Assembly: GCA_963853835.1 (NCBI GenBank)
Contig: OY970835.1
Span: 36,220,047-36,284,046, forward strand
Source: Calendula officinalis
Lineage: Eukaryota > Streptophyta > Magnoliopsida > Asterales > Asteraceae
Reading direction: 5' to 3'
DNA: 64,000 bases
This document shows, piece by piece, positions 21,835 to 34,200 of the stretch. How positions within the stretch are numbered: the first letter of the stretch is position 1; every line of letters starts with the position of its first letter. Below the pieces are notes generated by a model. The model was not told the DNA's origin. It ran no database searches and worked only from the letters and a program-made list of their open reading frames with translations. Position numbers and translations under genes: made by a program.

Positions 21835-23214
21835 TGTAACGATCCGAAAATTGTAGATAAATAAATTTTATAAAAATATGATAAATAAGGATAAATCATT
21901 TAAAGAACGTAGGAATTGGTTTCGTGTCATTTGGACATCGTATGAGAAAGTTATGGACGAAACCGTGTCGAAGCGAATGTTGAAAAATGCAGCCCGGGCT
22001 GGATCGCCCAAGATAGTGGCGCAATCTTGGGATAGCGACGCGATTTCTCGCGCTTTCAGCAGAAACTCGAATTAGCGCTACCCTGAACGCTATCTTGAAC
22101 GCGATTTATCACGGGTGTTAGATAGCGGCGCGATTTCTTGATAGCGGCGCGATTTCTTGGTCTGAACAGCTTTAAAATCGGGATTTGGCTCATTTAATGT
22201 CACTCCAAACCCTAGTTTCTCTCCCAACAAATTTGTATACGTTTTTGAGTGGAAAACATCATTTGGAGCCGATTTCTTCATCAAATCTTGTGAAATTTCA
22301 CTCCTAGTTGAAGATTAAAGGTATATCTTCACTCTTTGATCATTGTAGCTTTAGATCCATGGATTTTGAGGCTTGGGTTTGAAACCCTAGTTCTTGGGTT
22401 TTTGATTAATGGTTGAATAAAGGTTGTATACACTTAATAGATGGTATTTTAACAAAGAAAACAAGTGTATGCTTAAGATTTGTAAGAATCTTAAGATTGG
22501 TTAAACCTTGGGTTTTGGAAATCATCAAAATTGGGGGAAAGTATTATCAAAGGGTTTCTAATAATAAGGGGTTTATTATTAGTAGTATTTGTTGTTGAAC
22601 AAGTTGTGATTTGTCATATTAGGGATTTCGGTGGATTCTCGAAAGTGTGCAATCTTGTGGATAAGGAAGGATTGTGTGTGAAGAACACGTTTGGAGCATT
22701 ATTGCTAAGGTGAGTACGTGTGGACTTTACTGAGTACATAGCCATTGAAATATGTTTTCTTACTTGTGATTTGGTATAATTGATTAATTGTGTAGACTAT
22801 TAGTATGTAGAGTTAGTTATATATTATTATGAATATTAAAACTAACTTGTTTGATGATTTATGAGATAGCCAAGGGCTTAGATGGAATAACTCGAGAAGT
22901 TATGACGTGTGATAGTGTGGCGGTGATTCGGGGGATCCCCGGTCACTTTGGATGGGGCGGATTGGGCATTGACCCATGGACCATCATGTGTTAGGAGGCT
23001 TGCTACCGGACGAGATCCGGCTAGAAGTCAGGTGACGGTAGATTGGGCGATTCCCTCTTGCCGTTACCATAAGGCTTATTAAGGCGGGGGATCCCCGATT
23101 AATAAGTATATGAGATGACGGGTTATTTGGAGATGATCCGAATAACTAGATAGACTTGCTAGGGAGGCAAGAATGATAGAGTCACAATAGGGTGGCTAAA
23201 TGTATGATGATGAA

Positions 23215-23247
<33 letters not shown>

Positions 23248-23576
23248 ACGTGATACTTGTTTGTTTTATCGGGGTCTAAACCCATGTAGCTCACGAGACT
23301 TTCTTGTCTCACGTACTCCTTGTTTGTTTTGCTATGTACTCAGGTTCGGGATCGGAGATTTAGGTATGCATGGATAGAGATGCGGGGCCTAGAATAGAAG
23401 AACACTATAGTGGATTTATGCTTAGCTTTGGTTTTGATATATTTTGTAACACCAAACTTTATACTCTGATTTTCATACAAAGGTTTTTGTAAATCCATAT
23501 TTTGGAACCGTTCTTCTATTTATAAAAATGATAACATTTTGGTAAAATGTTTTGTATTAAAATTTGAGGTGTTACA
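21835..23576 (+). mobile_element. Solo LTR related to the outer LTR retrotransposon
   Basis: 1742 bp, starting TGTAACGATCCG and ending GGTGTTACA, flanked by a perfect AGATA duplication (21830-21834 and 23577-23581). It shares long blocks with the LTRs of the 25494-53870 element (GAATTGGTTTCGTGTCATTTGG, CTCCTAGTTGAAGATTAAAGG, TCACGAGACT...CTCACGTACT) but is shorter and carries the stem-loop CTTATTAAGG...TTAATAAG once rather than three times. A (TA)n run lies at 23216-23250. Confidence 0.85.
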
Positions 23577-25493
23577 AGATAGATGATAATTCTGCCACCA
23601 GTGAAGAAATTGACCAAAGGCTTGCATGGTTACTCGAATTGAAGGAGGTGGATAGACGAAAAAAATATTGATTTGTTGCAAAAGATCAAACCTAAATGGG
23701 ACATGGAAGGTGATGAAAATACCTCATTTTTCCATGGCTTGTTGAACCAACGTAGGAGAGGTAATTTGATTCAAGGGGTGATGGTTTGAGGGTTATGGGT
23801 AACAGACCCAAAAGAGGTTAAAAATGAATTTTTACAATTTTATAAAGAAAAATTCAAAAAAGTTGATATTATAGCTTCTTCTTTGAGCCGTGATCGGTTT
23901 AAACAGATTTCTCCGGACGAGGTAGTGATTCTCGAAAAAGTATGAACTATGGAAGAAGTGAAAGAAGCGGTGTGGTGTTGTGGTAGTGATAAAGCCCCGG
24001 GCCCGGACGGGGTTTCGTTTAAATTCCTAAAAAAATATTGGGATTTATTCAAAGAAGATATTTTTAATTCTGTCACGGAATTTTTTTCTAAAGGTAGTCT
24101 TCCTATCGTGTGTAATTCCTCTTTTATAACTTTAATCCCGAAAGTGCCGAATCCAACACCTGTTAAAGATTTTCGTCCAATATCACTTATTGGAGTACAA
24201 TATAAAGTCATTTCTAAGCTTCTTGCGCTAAGGTTAGCCAAAGTTGTCGATAATTTGGTTAGTAATGTTCAATCCGCTTTTATCAAAGGTATACAAATTC
24301 TAGACGGTCCGATGATGATTAGTGAAATTATGGATTGGTATAAGCTTAAAAAGAAAAAGTTGTTGCTATTTAAAGTGGATTTTGAAAAAGCATATGAATC
24401 GTTAAGTTGGGAATATCTTGACTTTATATTGTTAATATGGGGTTCGGTTGTCGGTGGAGAGGGTGGATTTAAGAATGTCTGTCTTCTTCTAGAATGTCGG
24501 TATTAGTGAATGGTAGCCCGACGGAGGAATTTCATATGTTTCGGGGTCTTCGCCACAGAGATCAGTTATGTCCATTTATATTTATTTTGACTATGGAGGG
24601 GCTGCACCGTATGATTGAAAATGCGGCCCATGGTGGTCGTTTTACTGGTGCAAGTATTGGTGTTGATTACCTTATGATAACTCATCTTTTTTATGCCGAT
24701 GATGTAACGTTTGTTTTGGATTGGAATCAAGATAATCTAGCAGGAATGGTAGATGTGTTATCCGACTTTCATGAACAATCGGGATTGAAGCTGAATATGG
24801 CTAAGTCACATGTTCAATATAGGAGTGACTTCGGAACTGGACAACTTATGTGTAGATAATGGATGTAGTCAAGGTGCAATGCCTTTTGACTATTTAGGTA
24901 TTCGGCTAGGTGGCGGTGGACAATCGGTCAGGTTTTGGGACGTTATTTATGAGAATGTGTAAGAAACTTTCAACATGGAAGGCTTATATGTTATCGATTG
25001 GTGGCCGGCTAACACTGATTAAATTGGTGCTTGGGAGTTTGGGAATTTATTGGTTTTCTTTATTTCGTGCTCCGGTATCGGTCATCAATAAAAATGGAAC
25101 AATTAAGAGCTAATTTCTTATGGAGTGGCAACGAAAATGTCAGAAAAATGAGCTGGGTCAAATGGAGCACGTGCTTGGCAGCAAAAGAAAAAGGCGGGTT
25201 AGGAATTGCAAGTCTTAATGCTCTTAATCTGGCACTTCTTTTAAAATGGAGGTGGCGTTTTCATAAGGAGAATGAGGCTCTTTGGTGTCGGGTTATTCAG
25301 ACCATTCATGGAGAAGATGGTGGTTTTAGTGGTTCATCTGATCCTCGTTTAAGTAAAGGTATTTGGCGTAGGATTATTGGCTCTATTAATTATTTACATG
25401 ATAATAATATTATTGCCAATAATGTTTTTCATTTCAATGTAAGGAATGGAGAAACGATTAAATTTTGGTTTGATGAATGGAAGGAAGATTTGC
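23577..25493 (+). pseudogene. LINE reverse transcriptase region
   Basis: Broken frames in order: WLLELKEVDRRK, a template-binding part, then 23949-24506 with KAPGPDGVSFKFLKK, LIPKVPNPTPVKDFRPISL and LLLFKVDFEKAYESLSW. 24494-24859 has the catalytic box HLFYADDVTFVL. 24910-25498 has WKAYMLSIGGRLTLIKLVL, FLWSGNENVRKMSWVKW and LGIASLNALNLALL. Stops and frameshifts occur near 23770, 23945, 24470-24505 and 24860. FYADD is retained, but the usual RQGDPLSP motif reads RHRDQLCP. This is a decayed L1-type RT, cut at 25493 by the LTR element. Confidence 0.85.
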
Positions 25494-26671
25494 TGTAACG
25501 ACCCGAAATTTGTGAATAAATAAATTATGTAAAAATATGATAAATATGGATAAATCATATAACACGCGTGAAAATTGGTTTCGTGTCATTTGGACACCGT
25601 ATGAGAAAGCTATGGACGAAACCGGGTCGAGACAAGGACCGAAAAATGCAGCCTTGCTGCATTGGGTAGTTCGCGGCGCGAACATGGGTTCGCGATCGCG
25701 AACATTGGACAGAGAGTTCGACATTTTGAAGATCGAAGTTCACGGCTAGCTCACGATCGGGAAGAGTTCGCGACGAGGGAAGTTCGCGGCGCGAACCTGC
25801 AGATCGCGGCGCGAACTCTGTCAATCACAGCATTAAAGTCGGGTTTTGGTCATAAATGCTATCCACAAACCCTAGTTTTCTCTCCTTGGCGATTTTTTGA
25901 GTGCAAAGGCTGTTCTTGGGTGATTTCTTCATCAAAGTTTGGTAGATTTCACTCCTAGTTGAAGATTAAAGGTATAACTTCACTCTCTCATCTTTGTAGC
26001 TCAAGATCTATGGATCTTGAAGCTAGGGTTTGAAACCCTAGTTCTTGGGTTGGTGATTAATGGTGAAATAAAGGTTGTATATACTTAATAGATGGTATTT
26101 TAACAAAGGGATCAAGTGTATAGTTAAGATTTGTAAGAATCTTAAGGGTTGGTTAAACCTAGAGTTTTGTAAGTCACCAAAATTGGGGGAAAGTATTGTT
26201 AAAAGATTCTAGTGATGAAAAAGGGGTTATTATTAGTAGTATTTGTTGTTGAACAACTTGTGATTTTTATGATAGGCTTTGGTGAAGTCTTGGAAGGTGC
26301 TAGCTTGTTGAAGCAAAATGATTGGGTGTGAAGAACACATTTGGAGCATTATTGGCTAAGGTGAGTACATGAGACTTTTAAACTGGGTACATAGCAAAGA
26401 GTTTTGAAAATACTTATAATATTTTATGGGTCTTTATTGATAAATTGATAAAGATAATGAATGAAAAGATAAGAAGGTAGGTATAATGTGATACTAGAAT
26501 ATGTCTAGTATGGTTGATGAATTTGGAGGTGTTTATGATGAAATATGTAATGATGAAACCTTTATCAACGAACCATAATAATATGGTTATTGAGTAAAAG
26601 AATGGATATTGAGCATTTATTAATAAATATGTATTAGTAAAGCAATTAAAAATGATTCTTATAGTAATGAG

Positions 26672-27160
26672 TGTTAGGTCACAACAACCCTGTTTTTGAT
26701 GTTAATTGATAGAATATTATACTTAGAGAAATATTAGAGTGATAACACAAGAATATAGTCAATGTATAAATCCACTAAGTGTGGCTTGTTGCGGAATAAC
26801 AAGACCACTGATCAATTACAAAGATATGAAAGTGTAAAGTGAGTTGGTAAGTTCTCCTTTGCAAAATGATCTCTATTTATAATGATATAGAGATCTTACA
26901 TAATGGGCAAAGGAGTAACCGAAGGACTAAACTAGGCAAATGACTAAGATCAAGGGAATTGATCTTAGTCCGTTACAAAATGTAACTCAGTCCTTCTACT
27001 CAGTATCACTATCTGATACTGAGTACTGATACTGAGTTCCAATACTGATCACTCAGTATCAGACCTAAACTTAGCTATATTATTCTACATATTATTCAAG
27101 ACTAGTCTAGGTTGTTTTGTTATCTTAAGATCCAAAGGGGCAAGGCTTTTTGCCTTAACA
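26672..27160 (-). repeat. 3' LTR of the Sirevirus-like element
   Basis: Carries a cluster of CTCAGTAT/ATACTGAG words at about 26999-27060 and, near its outer transcript edge, a palindromic TTAAGGCAAAAAGCCTT (reverse strand, 27138-27157). The adjacent polypurine tract is the reverse of ATCTCCCCCTATCTAAAG at 27161-27178. Confidence 0.9.
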
Positions 27161-29067
27161 ATCTCCCCCTATCTAAAGATAACAAAACAATTACAAAGAG
27201 AAACTAAACAAAATAAGCTACAGGCTGCAAAGTCTTCTTCTTTAGTCTTTGTTGATCGACTCAAATTCGTAGAAGACTTCTTTCTTCACATGGATGAACT
27301 CTTCTCTTTTCTTCAGTTCATCTTGCCTGTTGTTTAGTACAGTAACTATCTTCTTTCTAAACCAAGCATCTTCTTTCTTGGTTATCATCCATTTAAGGCC
27401 CACCAAATGGCTGATAGGAGCTGTTGCCAAATCTGCTTCAGTAATGAAGCACTCCCTGTCATCTGAGTCAGTATACATATATCCAGATGTGGGATATATG
27501 GTACTCTTTTGATCCTGAAAGATAAGGTTAGAGGGAACAGTATATGTGGGAATTATTCTGAAAGTATTAAGGCACTCAGGTTTGTTGTTTTTCATAGCTT
27601 CAGTCATCACACTGAGTGCCCTGTATTCTGCTGCATAAATAATTCCTTTTTCATAGCATATGGCAGATACAGCCCAGATTTCATCCATCATCACTTGAGC
27701 TTCAGAGGATATTGAGGGCATCTCCTTGATCAGTCTAGCAATCTTTATCCAATCTTGAAGTCCCATATTTTGGATGTCATGGAGGAAAAACTTCATTGGA
27801 GGACTGACTGGCCCAGTGCAAGTTGCAACAATTGATCTATCAACAGTTTTGACTTTTATTTTGTTGACAAATTCATTTAGCCAGTATATGTCTCTTACAC
27901 TTAGAAATGCTTTATTCCTCAGCATACCCATCCTTGTTTCCCTAAATCTTGTTCTTTGTGCCACAATGTTCCAATACTGTTCAAGTAATTCATCTCCAGT
28001 TCTTCTTACAGTATGAGATCTTCTTGGAACATCTTCAGACTCAGATTCAGGTTCTTCCTTAACAGGGAAGAACTTTTGGGCCTCAATCTCATCCTCAGCT
28101 TCACTCTTTTCCTCAGTAAACTGAGCAGATCTCCTAGGTCTTGAGATCAGAGGAGCTGGATCTTGTTCTTCACTAGATTCTGAGGACATAACCACATTTG
28201 TCATTCTTCTGGTTATTGGTCTTCTAGAAATTCTAGAAGGTCCTTCAGCATGAGGTGAGATAGGTTTTCTTGTATGCACTTCATCATCTGAAAATGATGA
28301 TGAAGAGGTTTCTTTATTTGCTTCATCCAGTGCAAAATTTAAAAAATCGTCTGATGCTACTGGATGTTCTTCATCTTCATCATCAGCAATGGGCCACACA
28401 AAAGGCCTATAAACCACAATTTGCAAGTTGTTTTCTTCTAGAACAGGTGGCTCAGTATAAGCTTGCCGTGGTTGGTCAGTGTGAGTCTCCCCCTGAGCAG
28501 ATGGCTCAAGTGGGTTTTGAACTTGTAATGCTGACCTAGTTCTTTGTCTTCTTCTCTCATACTGAATCCGAAGTGGCTCAGTATGAGGGCTTTGCTGATG
28601 TTGTTGTTCTTGTGGTGGAGGTTGATCTTCATTTAATCTTCTTCTTTTCTCCGCCTGAGCAGATGGCTCAGTTTGATCAACCTCAGTATCTCTTTGTCTC
28701 TTCTCCCCCTTTTTGTTATCATTTGATGAGGAGGGAAGAGGATCAGTATCACCACCCATGTCCCCTTCAGGTTGTTCAAGAGTAGGGGAGGGCATGGGCT
28801 CAGTTGCAGCATCAGTATCACCAGCACCTCCTTCTCCTTCTTCATTGTGGTCACCATGGGAGAATGGTGGAGTTGGTGGAGGCTGATGTGGTTGTTGAAG
28901 GAGTGAGACTGACTGTTTTATTGAGTCAATATCACCACTCATCTTGTCCATTCTGGCTAGTATTATATTTTGAGTTTGTTGGATGGCCAGAATGTGCTGC
29001 ATGATTGCTTGCAGAGTCACTTGGTCTGCTGCAGCCTGAGATGCCTGAATGCCCTGCACAGATGGTG

Positions 29068-29747
29068 CTAAAGAAACAAAAATAGAAAACTGGTTAGAAT
29101 GAAAGGTTTATCAAATAGAATTGTGGTGTTGTTTAATTCTATAATCATATAAACAGAGTTTGTGAAGTCTGTATTTCATCTGGTTTATGATGAAATATTG
29201 TGGACTTGTGCATAGCATGTGTAAGAAGATTTTAGTAAAAGTGAGTGTGTAAATTTAAGTAGCTCAGTATAGGAGAAGTCACATTTACTAAAAGGTTTGG
29301 GTTTCGGTATTCGAAGCCTGGGATGTGCTTCTTGTTATTTTCAATGTTTATCACTCGGTATGAGAGTGATAACAGAAATGTGGGTAAACCCCATGGAGAG
29401 TTATTAGATTTTGTGGCTTAAGGGTTTGTGATCATTTCTTGAATCATGCTATCCAACTCAAAAATAAATTGGACATGATTCAAGCAGCACCAGTGGGTGT
29501 CAGTGTGACTTCAACCACCATTGTCTCTTTAAATGTTGAGACAACTGTAGACTGACAATGATCAATTGTGTGCTCAGTATATGAATTTTGCATAGCAGCA
29601 GTGGGCTAGCTATGTTGGCCATAAAAGGATATATATTTGAAAGATCGTGTGAGACTTTGGTCAGTATTGAGTTGGTACTGGCCAATACTTAGTCTCTATT
29701 TGGGAATGAAATATATATAAGTTTAAGGGCTTTTTAGAAATTCATAC
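29068..29747 (-). other. Putative intron of the Sirevirus-like third ORF
   Basis: GTATGA donor and TTTTTGTTTCTTTAG acceptor on the minus strand. The flanking frames join in phase 1, and the intron itself is stop-rich and T-rich in that direction. No transcript evidence is available, so this is a prediction. Confidence 0.65.
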
Positions 29748-30574
29748 CTGAGACTCTGTCAAATTCCCTTCTAGCATCTGCAGAGGTCGGTGCAGGATCA
29801 TGTGATTGTTGATGTGCAGCACCAACATCTTCAATACGGACTTGTCTTTCTTGCTGAGCACCTTCCAGTGTAGTGTGCTCTTATTGAATCTCCACATCAA
29901 GAGGAACATGAGGTTCCTCAATTGGTTGAGCAGTTGAAACTAGTTCTGGACCTGGAAGATCAGCGGTGGCTGCAACTAGGCTTTGGGCTTGAAGAGATGC
30001 AGTTAATGATGGAACATTTGCAGGCTGCATCTCCTCAGATGATAAGTTTCCCATAATGATAGGAGACAGATTCCTTCTTCTTCTTTGAAGGACCAGTGGT
30101 GTGTCTTCAGAGGACTCAGTATCAAAAGCTAGTTCAATATGAGGAGCATCAAGATCCTGTGCAGGTGGAGAGATATGGTGTTGAGTAGGTTCTTGAACTT
30201 GTGGAACATCCTGCATATCAATTTCTGGACCGGCCTGTGCTCCATTACCACTATTATCATCATTATCATCATCATCATCATTGTCTGACTCAGTATCAGA
30301 CATGTCTTCTTCATCATTGATGTGTTCTTGAACAATGGCCCACATAGGAGGACTCAGAAGAGGTTCTCCTTCTCTTGGCCTGTAAAAGAAAATCTTCTCA
30401 CTAAGAGGAGGAAGATCAACCCTTGGACTGTGAAACTCATCATAAATATGTGTGGGCATTGAGTGTTGAAAGATGAGTGATAAAAATCTGCAGAAAGGGA
30501 CATTGCATTCCCTTGTGTTAGCCCGAACCAGAGAAGCTAATTCATTGAAGATGAGCCGTCCATAATCAATGTTT

Positions 30575-31236
30575 TAATGGTGATTTTCGGTTATTACAAG
30601 TAACAAAACGCAGCGGAAAGATTTAATCACCATGAACGGATCTTGATATCAATCATACAATTAAACTATAAGAAAATCAAAGAGAATGGTATAAGAATTC
30701 ATACCCTAGTTGCCTTTGATTATTGTGTATTCGGATGGAGTTGGTGATGGATTGAAACCAAGTATTCAATTAGAATACCTCTAAAAGAAAGTCCACACAA
30801 CACTTCAAGAACACCAAAGGAGGATGCTAGTCCTTGATTCTTGAGAGCAAAAATAGGAAGAAAACAAAAACACCTTCTTGTGTGTGTTATGGTGCACGTC
30901 CAAGAGAGGGGTCAAGGGAGTGTTTATGGACTCATTCATCACACATAATTGTGCCATAAAGACCCATTAAAGATTTCCATAAACCATACTTCTATTTTCA
31001 CTCTAGTCCCTTATTATTTGTTTCTTCTAGTTTGCTCATAATAAAGTTTCAATATTAACAATTAATATTAAACTTATTATATACAAGCATGAAGCTTTTA
31101 TATATTAATAATTAATGTAATTACACTAATTACACTAATTATATAATGGTGTTTAGTGTTTAAGTGTGTGACCCTTTAGGCTCACAAACAACTAGCCATA
31201 TAACTATATGTTATACGCGTGAAGCATATTCCAACA
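30575..31236 (-). repeat. 3' LTR of the inner Copia element
   Basis: 662 bp. It is followed on the plus strand by GCTCCCACTTGCGCACG, whose reverse holds a purine-rich GTGGGAGC tract, the likely polypurine primer. Confidence 0.92.
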
Positions 31237-34200
31237 GCTCCCACTTGCGCACGTGATAACATCAAGTAGTTATACAAGCAAAGGTTAGAGTCTAGCAACC
31301 CGCCAATGCCCCTAGAAGTACATGAGGAGTTTCATAAAATCTTTGTTCAAAGTTTTCGAGCAGTTATCCTTTTGTTACTGATACTATGTTGAATTTTAGA
31401 CAAGGATAAATGTCAATCTAAAATTTCAACGATTCTGTTTCTCGATCTATACATTGAAGTAGATTACCAAAACCAATCAAGATTCATCTTGATTACCTTT
31501 TGGGTGTGGCCACACATACATCTATTCAAATCATCGAGGGGCCCAGTAGTATCTAATCCACATGCGTGGAGGAACAAATTCTTTGTTGACTGCACGTGTC
31601 TGTCATATGCTTAATGACAAACCCGATAATGGTTGTTATAGCAGCCTTATTCAGGTCAGTGTTTAACCATATCAAAGTTTGCCCCTATACATACACAAAC
31701 CAACTTGCATCTCAAGTCAGAGGATAAGTGACAAAGCCTTTGTGAGATTCACTTGTGACATAAATCCAGGAAGTGATTTCTCATAGGTTGGGTCAGTCCA
31801 ATTGTGCATCAATATGAACAACATGTGAGTTTGATTTCATCATCCTTAGTCATACTAAGATAATGTCATCAATGCCCTCAGATTTGTCTTAATAATATTC
31901 CCATATTATCAATATGACAATGGACAATTTAGAATATAAAACACAGTAAATATTCAAGGATATAAACATGCAAATATAGAACACAGTAGATATTCATATA
32001 AAAACGATCATATCAAATATATCAATTTATTCCAATATAAAATGCTCACAGTTCCATTATCCAAATACTAAAACAGATTTACATGAAACTACTAGCTTGT
32101 CGAAGTCCAATGTTCCATTCATATTCAAGATGTTTGGTACAAGACATTGAGTTCGATAAAGCGTCAGCTAGTTAGTTATCTGTTTGAACTTTAAGTGTAC
32201 GAATTTCACATATCTCGATAAATCATTCGAATGTAGTGAACCTTCGTAAATAGGATCTATCGTCATCACGCCCTATTTCAAAACCAACATAAGTATAGCA
32301 AGTATACTTAGTTTCAGTTCAGTATCTCCACCATGACCAAGAAACATATATCCAGTACTTTAAAATACTTCAATGTGTTCTTAACAGCAATCCAGTGACT
32401 CTCTCATGAATTCTGTTGGTATTTTCTAGTAAGGTCCCCTAAGGACGTTACATTTGGCCTAGTACTTCTTACAGCGTACATGATGAATGTAATAGCCGAT
32501 TCATAGGGGATTACATTCATCCGCTTCACCACATCAGGTGTGGAAGGTCCTTGAGTCTCACTCAAGTTTACATTGTGTGGCATACGAGGACTTCCTCGTT
32601 TGGGAGTACCACTCTAAACCATTTAGAATTTTGTCAATGTAAGCACTTTGACTTAAACCAATTAACCGCTTTGATCTATCATTATAGATCTTTACTTCAA
32701 GTATGTATGTCGTGTCCCTACAATCCATCATGTCGAAACATTTTTCAAGCCAGGATTTTCATCTTGTAGCATGGTATATTGTTTCACATGAGTGACATGT
32801 CATCAACATGTATGACTTGAGAAACGACAACGCTCCCACTAGCTTTCATATATACACATACTCAGTTTGGGTTTTAGGTGAAACAAACGTTTTGATTTCA
32901 TCATCAACCAAATTTCATAGTCATAGTACACTACTTTGGCTATAAGAATCCTAATGTCTTTAGTAACAGGCGAGAAGGTTTCATCATTGTCAATCCAGTA
33001 GGATTGAGTGTAACCTTTTGCTACTATGAGAGATTTATAGGTGTGTATATTTTCATCCATGTCAACAGTCTTACTGTTTTGAGAAAGATCAACTAAGTTC
33101 AAAACTTGATTGTCCCTCATGGATTTTATTTTCGCATTCATAGCTTCAAGTCATTTTTCGAATTCAAAATTCGATAATGCAACTTGATAGTTAGGGGGTT
33201 CATAATGATCCTCTAAACTTGCTCCTCAGCATCGACATAAATCTATATCGTTCAGGTGCATGAAGTGTCCTTGCGGATCTATGAATGGGAACAACATCAT
33301 CCTGTGGTCCAACATCTATATGTCCAGCCTCAGAATGATATTTGCTAGTGTTACCAGAAGGTTGTGTATCTTCACTTTGAATCTTGTCAAAGTCTATAGT
33401 GCTCCCACTTGCTTTGTGAAATGAGACTGTTCTCAAGAAACTCAGCATACCGAGTAACAACCATTTGTTCTCAGTTGGGAAGTAAAATAGTAATCGAAGA
33501 TATACTTGATAGATATGGGATCAAGTTTGTTCGGCATGTCTCGTTCCACGAGATCCTCACAACCCCAGATCCTCAAGTAAGACAAATTAGGGACTTTCCC
33601 ACGCCATATCTCATATGGTGTCTTTTTAACCTTTTGGTCGGAACCATATCAAGTATTCGAGCAGCAGACTTCAGTGCATGCCCCTCAAAAGGATAGTGTA
33701 AGAGTAGTAGGACTCATCATAGATCGCACCATGTCATACAGGGTCCGATATCTCCTTCCAGACGTACCATTATCTTGTGGAGTGTATGAAAGAGTGAATT
33801 GTGAGACAATCTCACGATGTGAGGGATGATCCGGAAACTCTTGACTCATGTACTTTCATCCTTAATCAGGACTGAAAGCCTTTGTTGTCTTGCTAAGTTG
33901 ATTTTCTACTTTTACTTTAGAAAGCTTTGAACGTTTCAAAGATTTCATGTTTATGTCTAATCAAGTAAACATAACCATAGCGACTGATATCATTAAAGCT
34001 TCCATGTTGATGTTTAATCAAGTAAACATAACCACATCGAATGATATCATCAGTGAAAGTAGGTGGCACCTTCCCTAGTCTTAGTTCTAAAAGGGCCACA
34101 TACATCAGTATGTATGAGTCCAAGTAGATTTGTAGCTCTTTCGCCAACTTGGGAGAAAAGCTTTCTTGTTATCTTTCCATAATATACAAGAGAGGCATTT

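Noticed and set aside
25537..26037. Open frames of 70-98 codons repeated at 25537-25958 and 51616-52037
   Set aside because: They lie in the two LTR copies of the outer element, start upstream of nothing conserved as protein, and simply repeat because the LTRs do.
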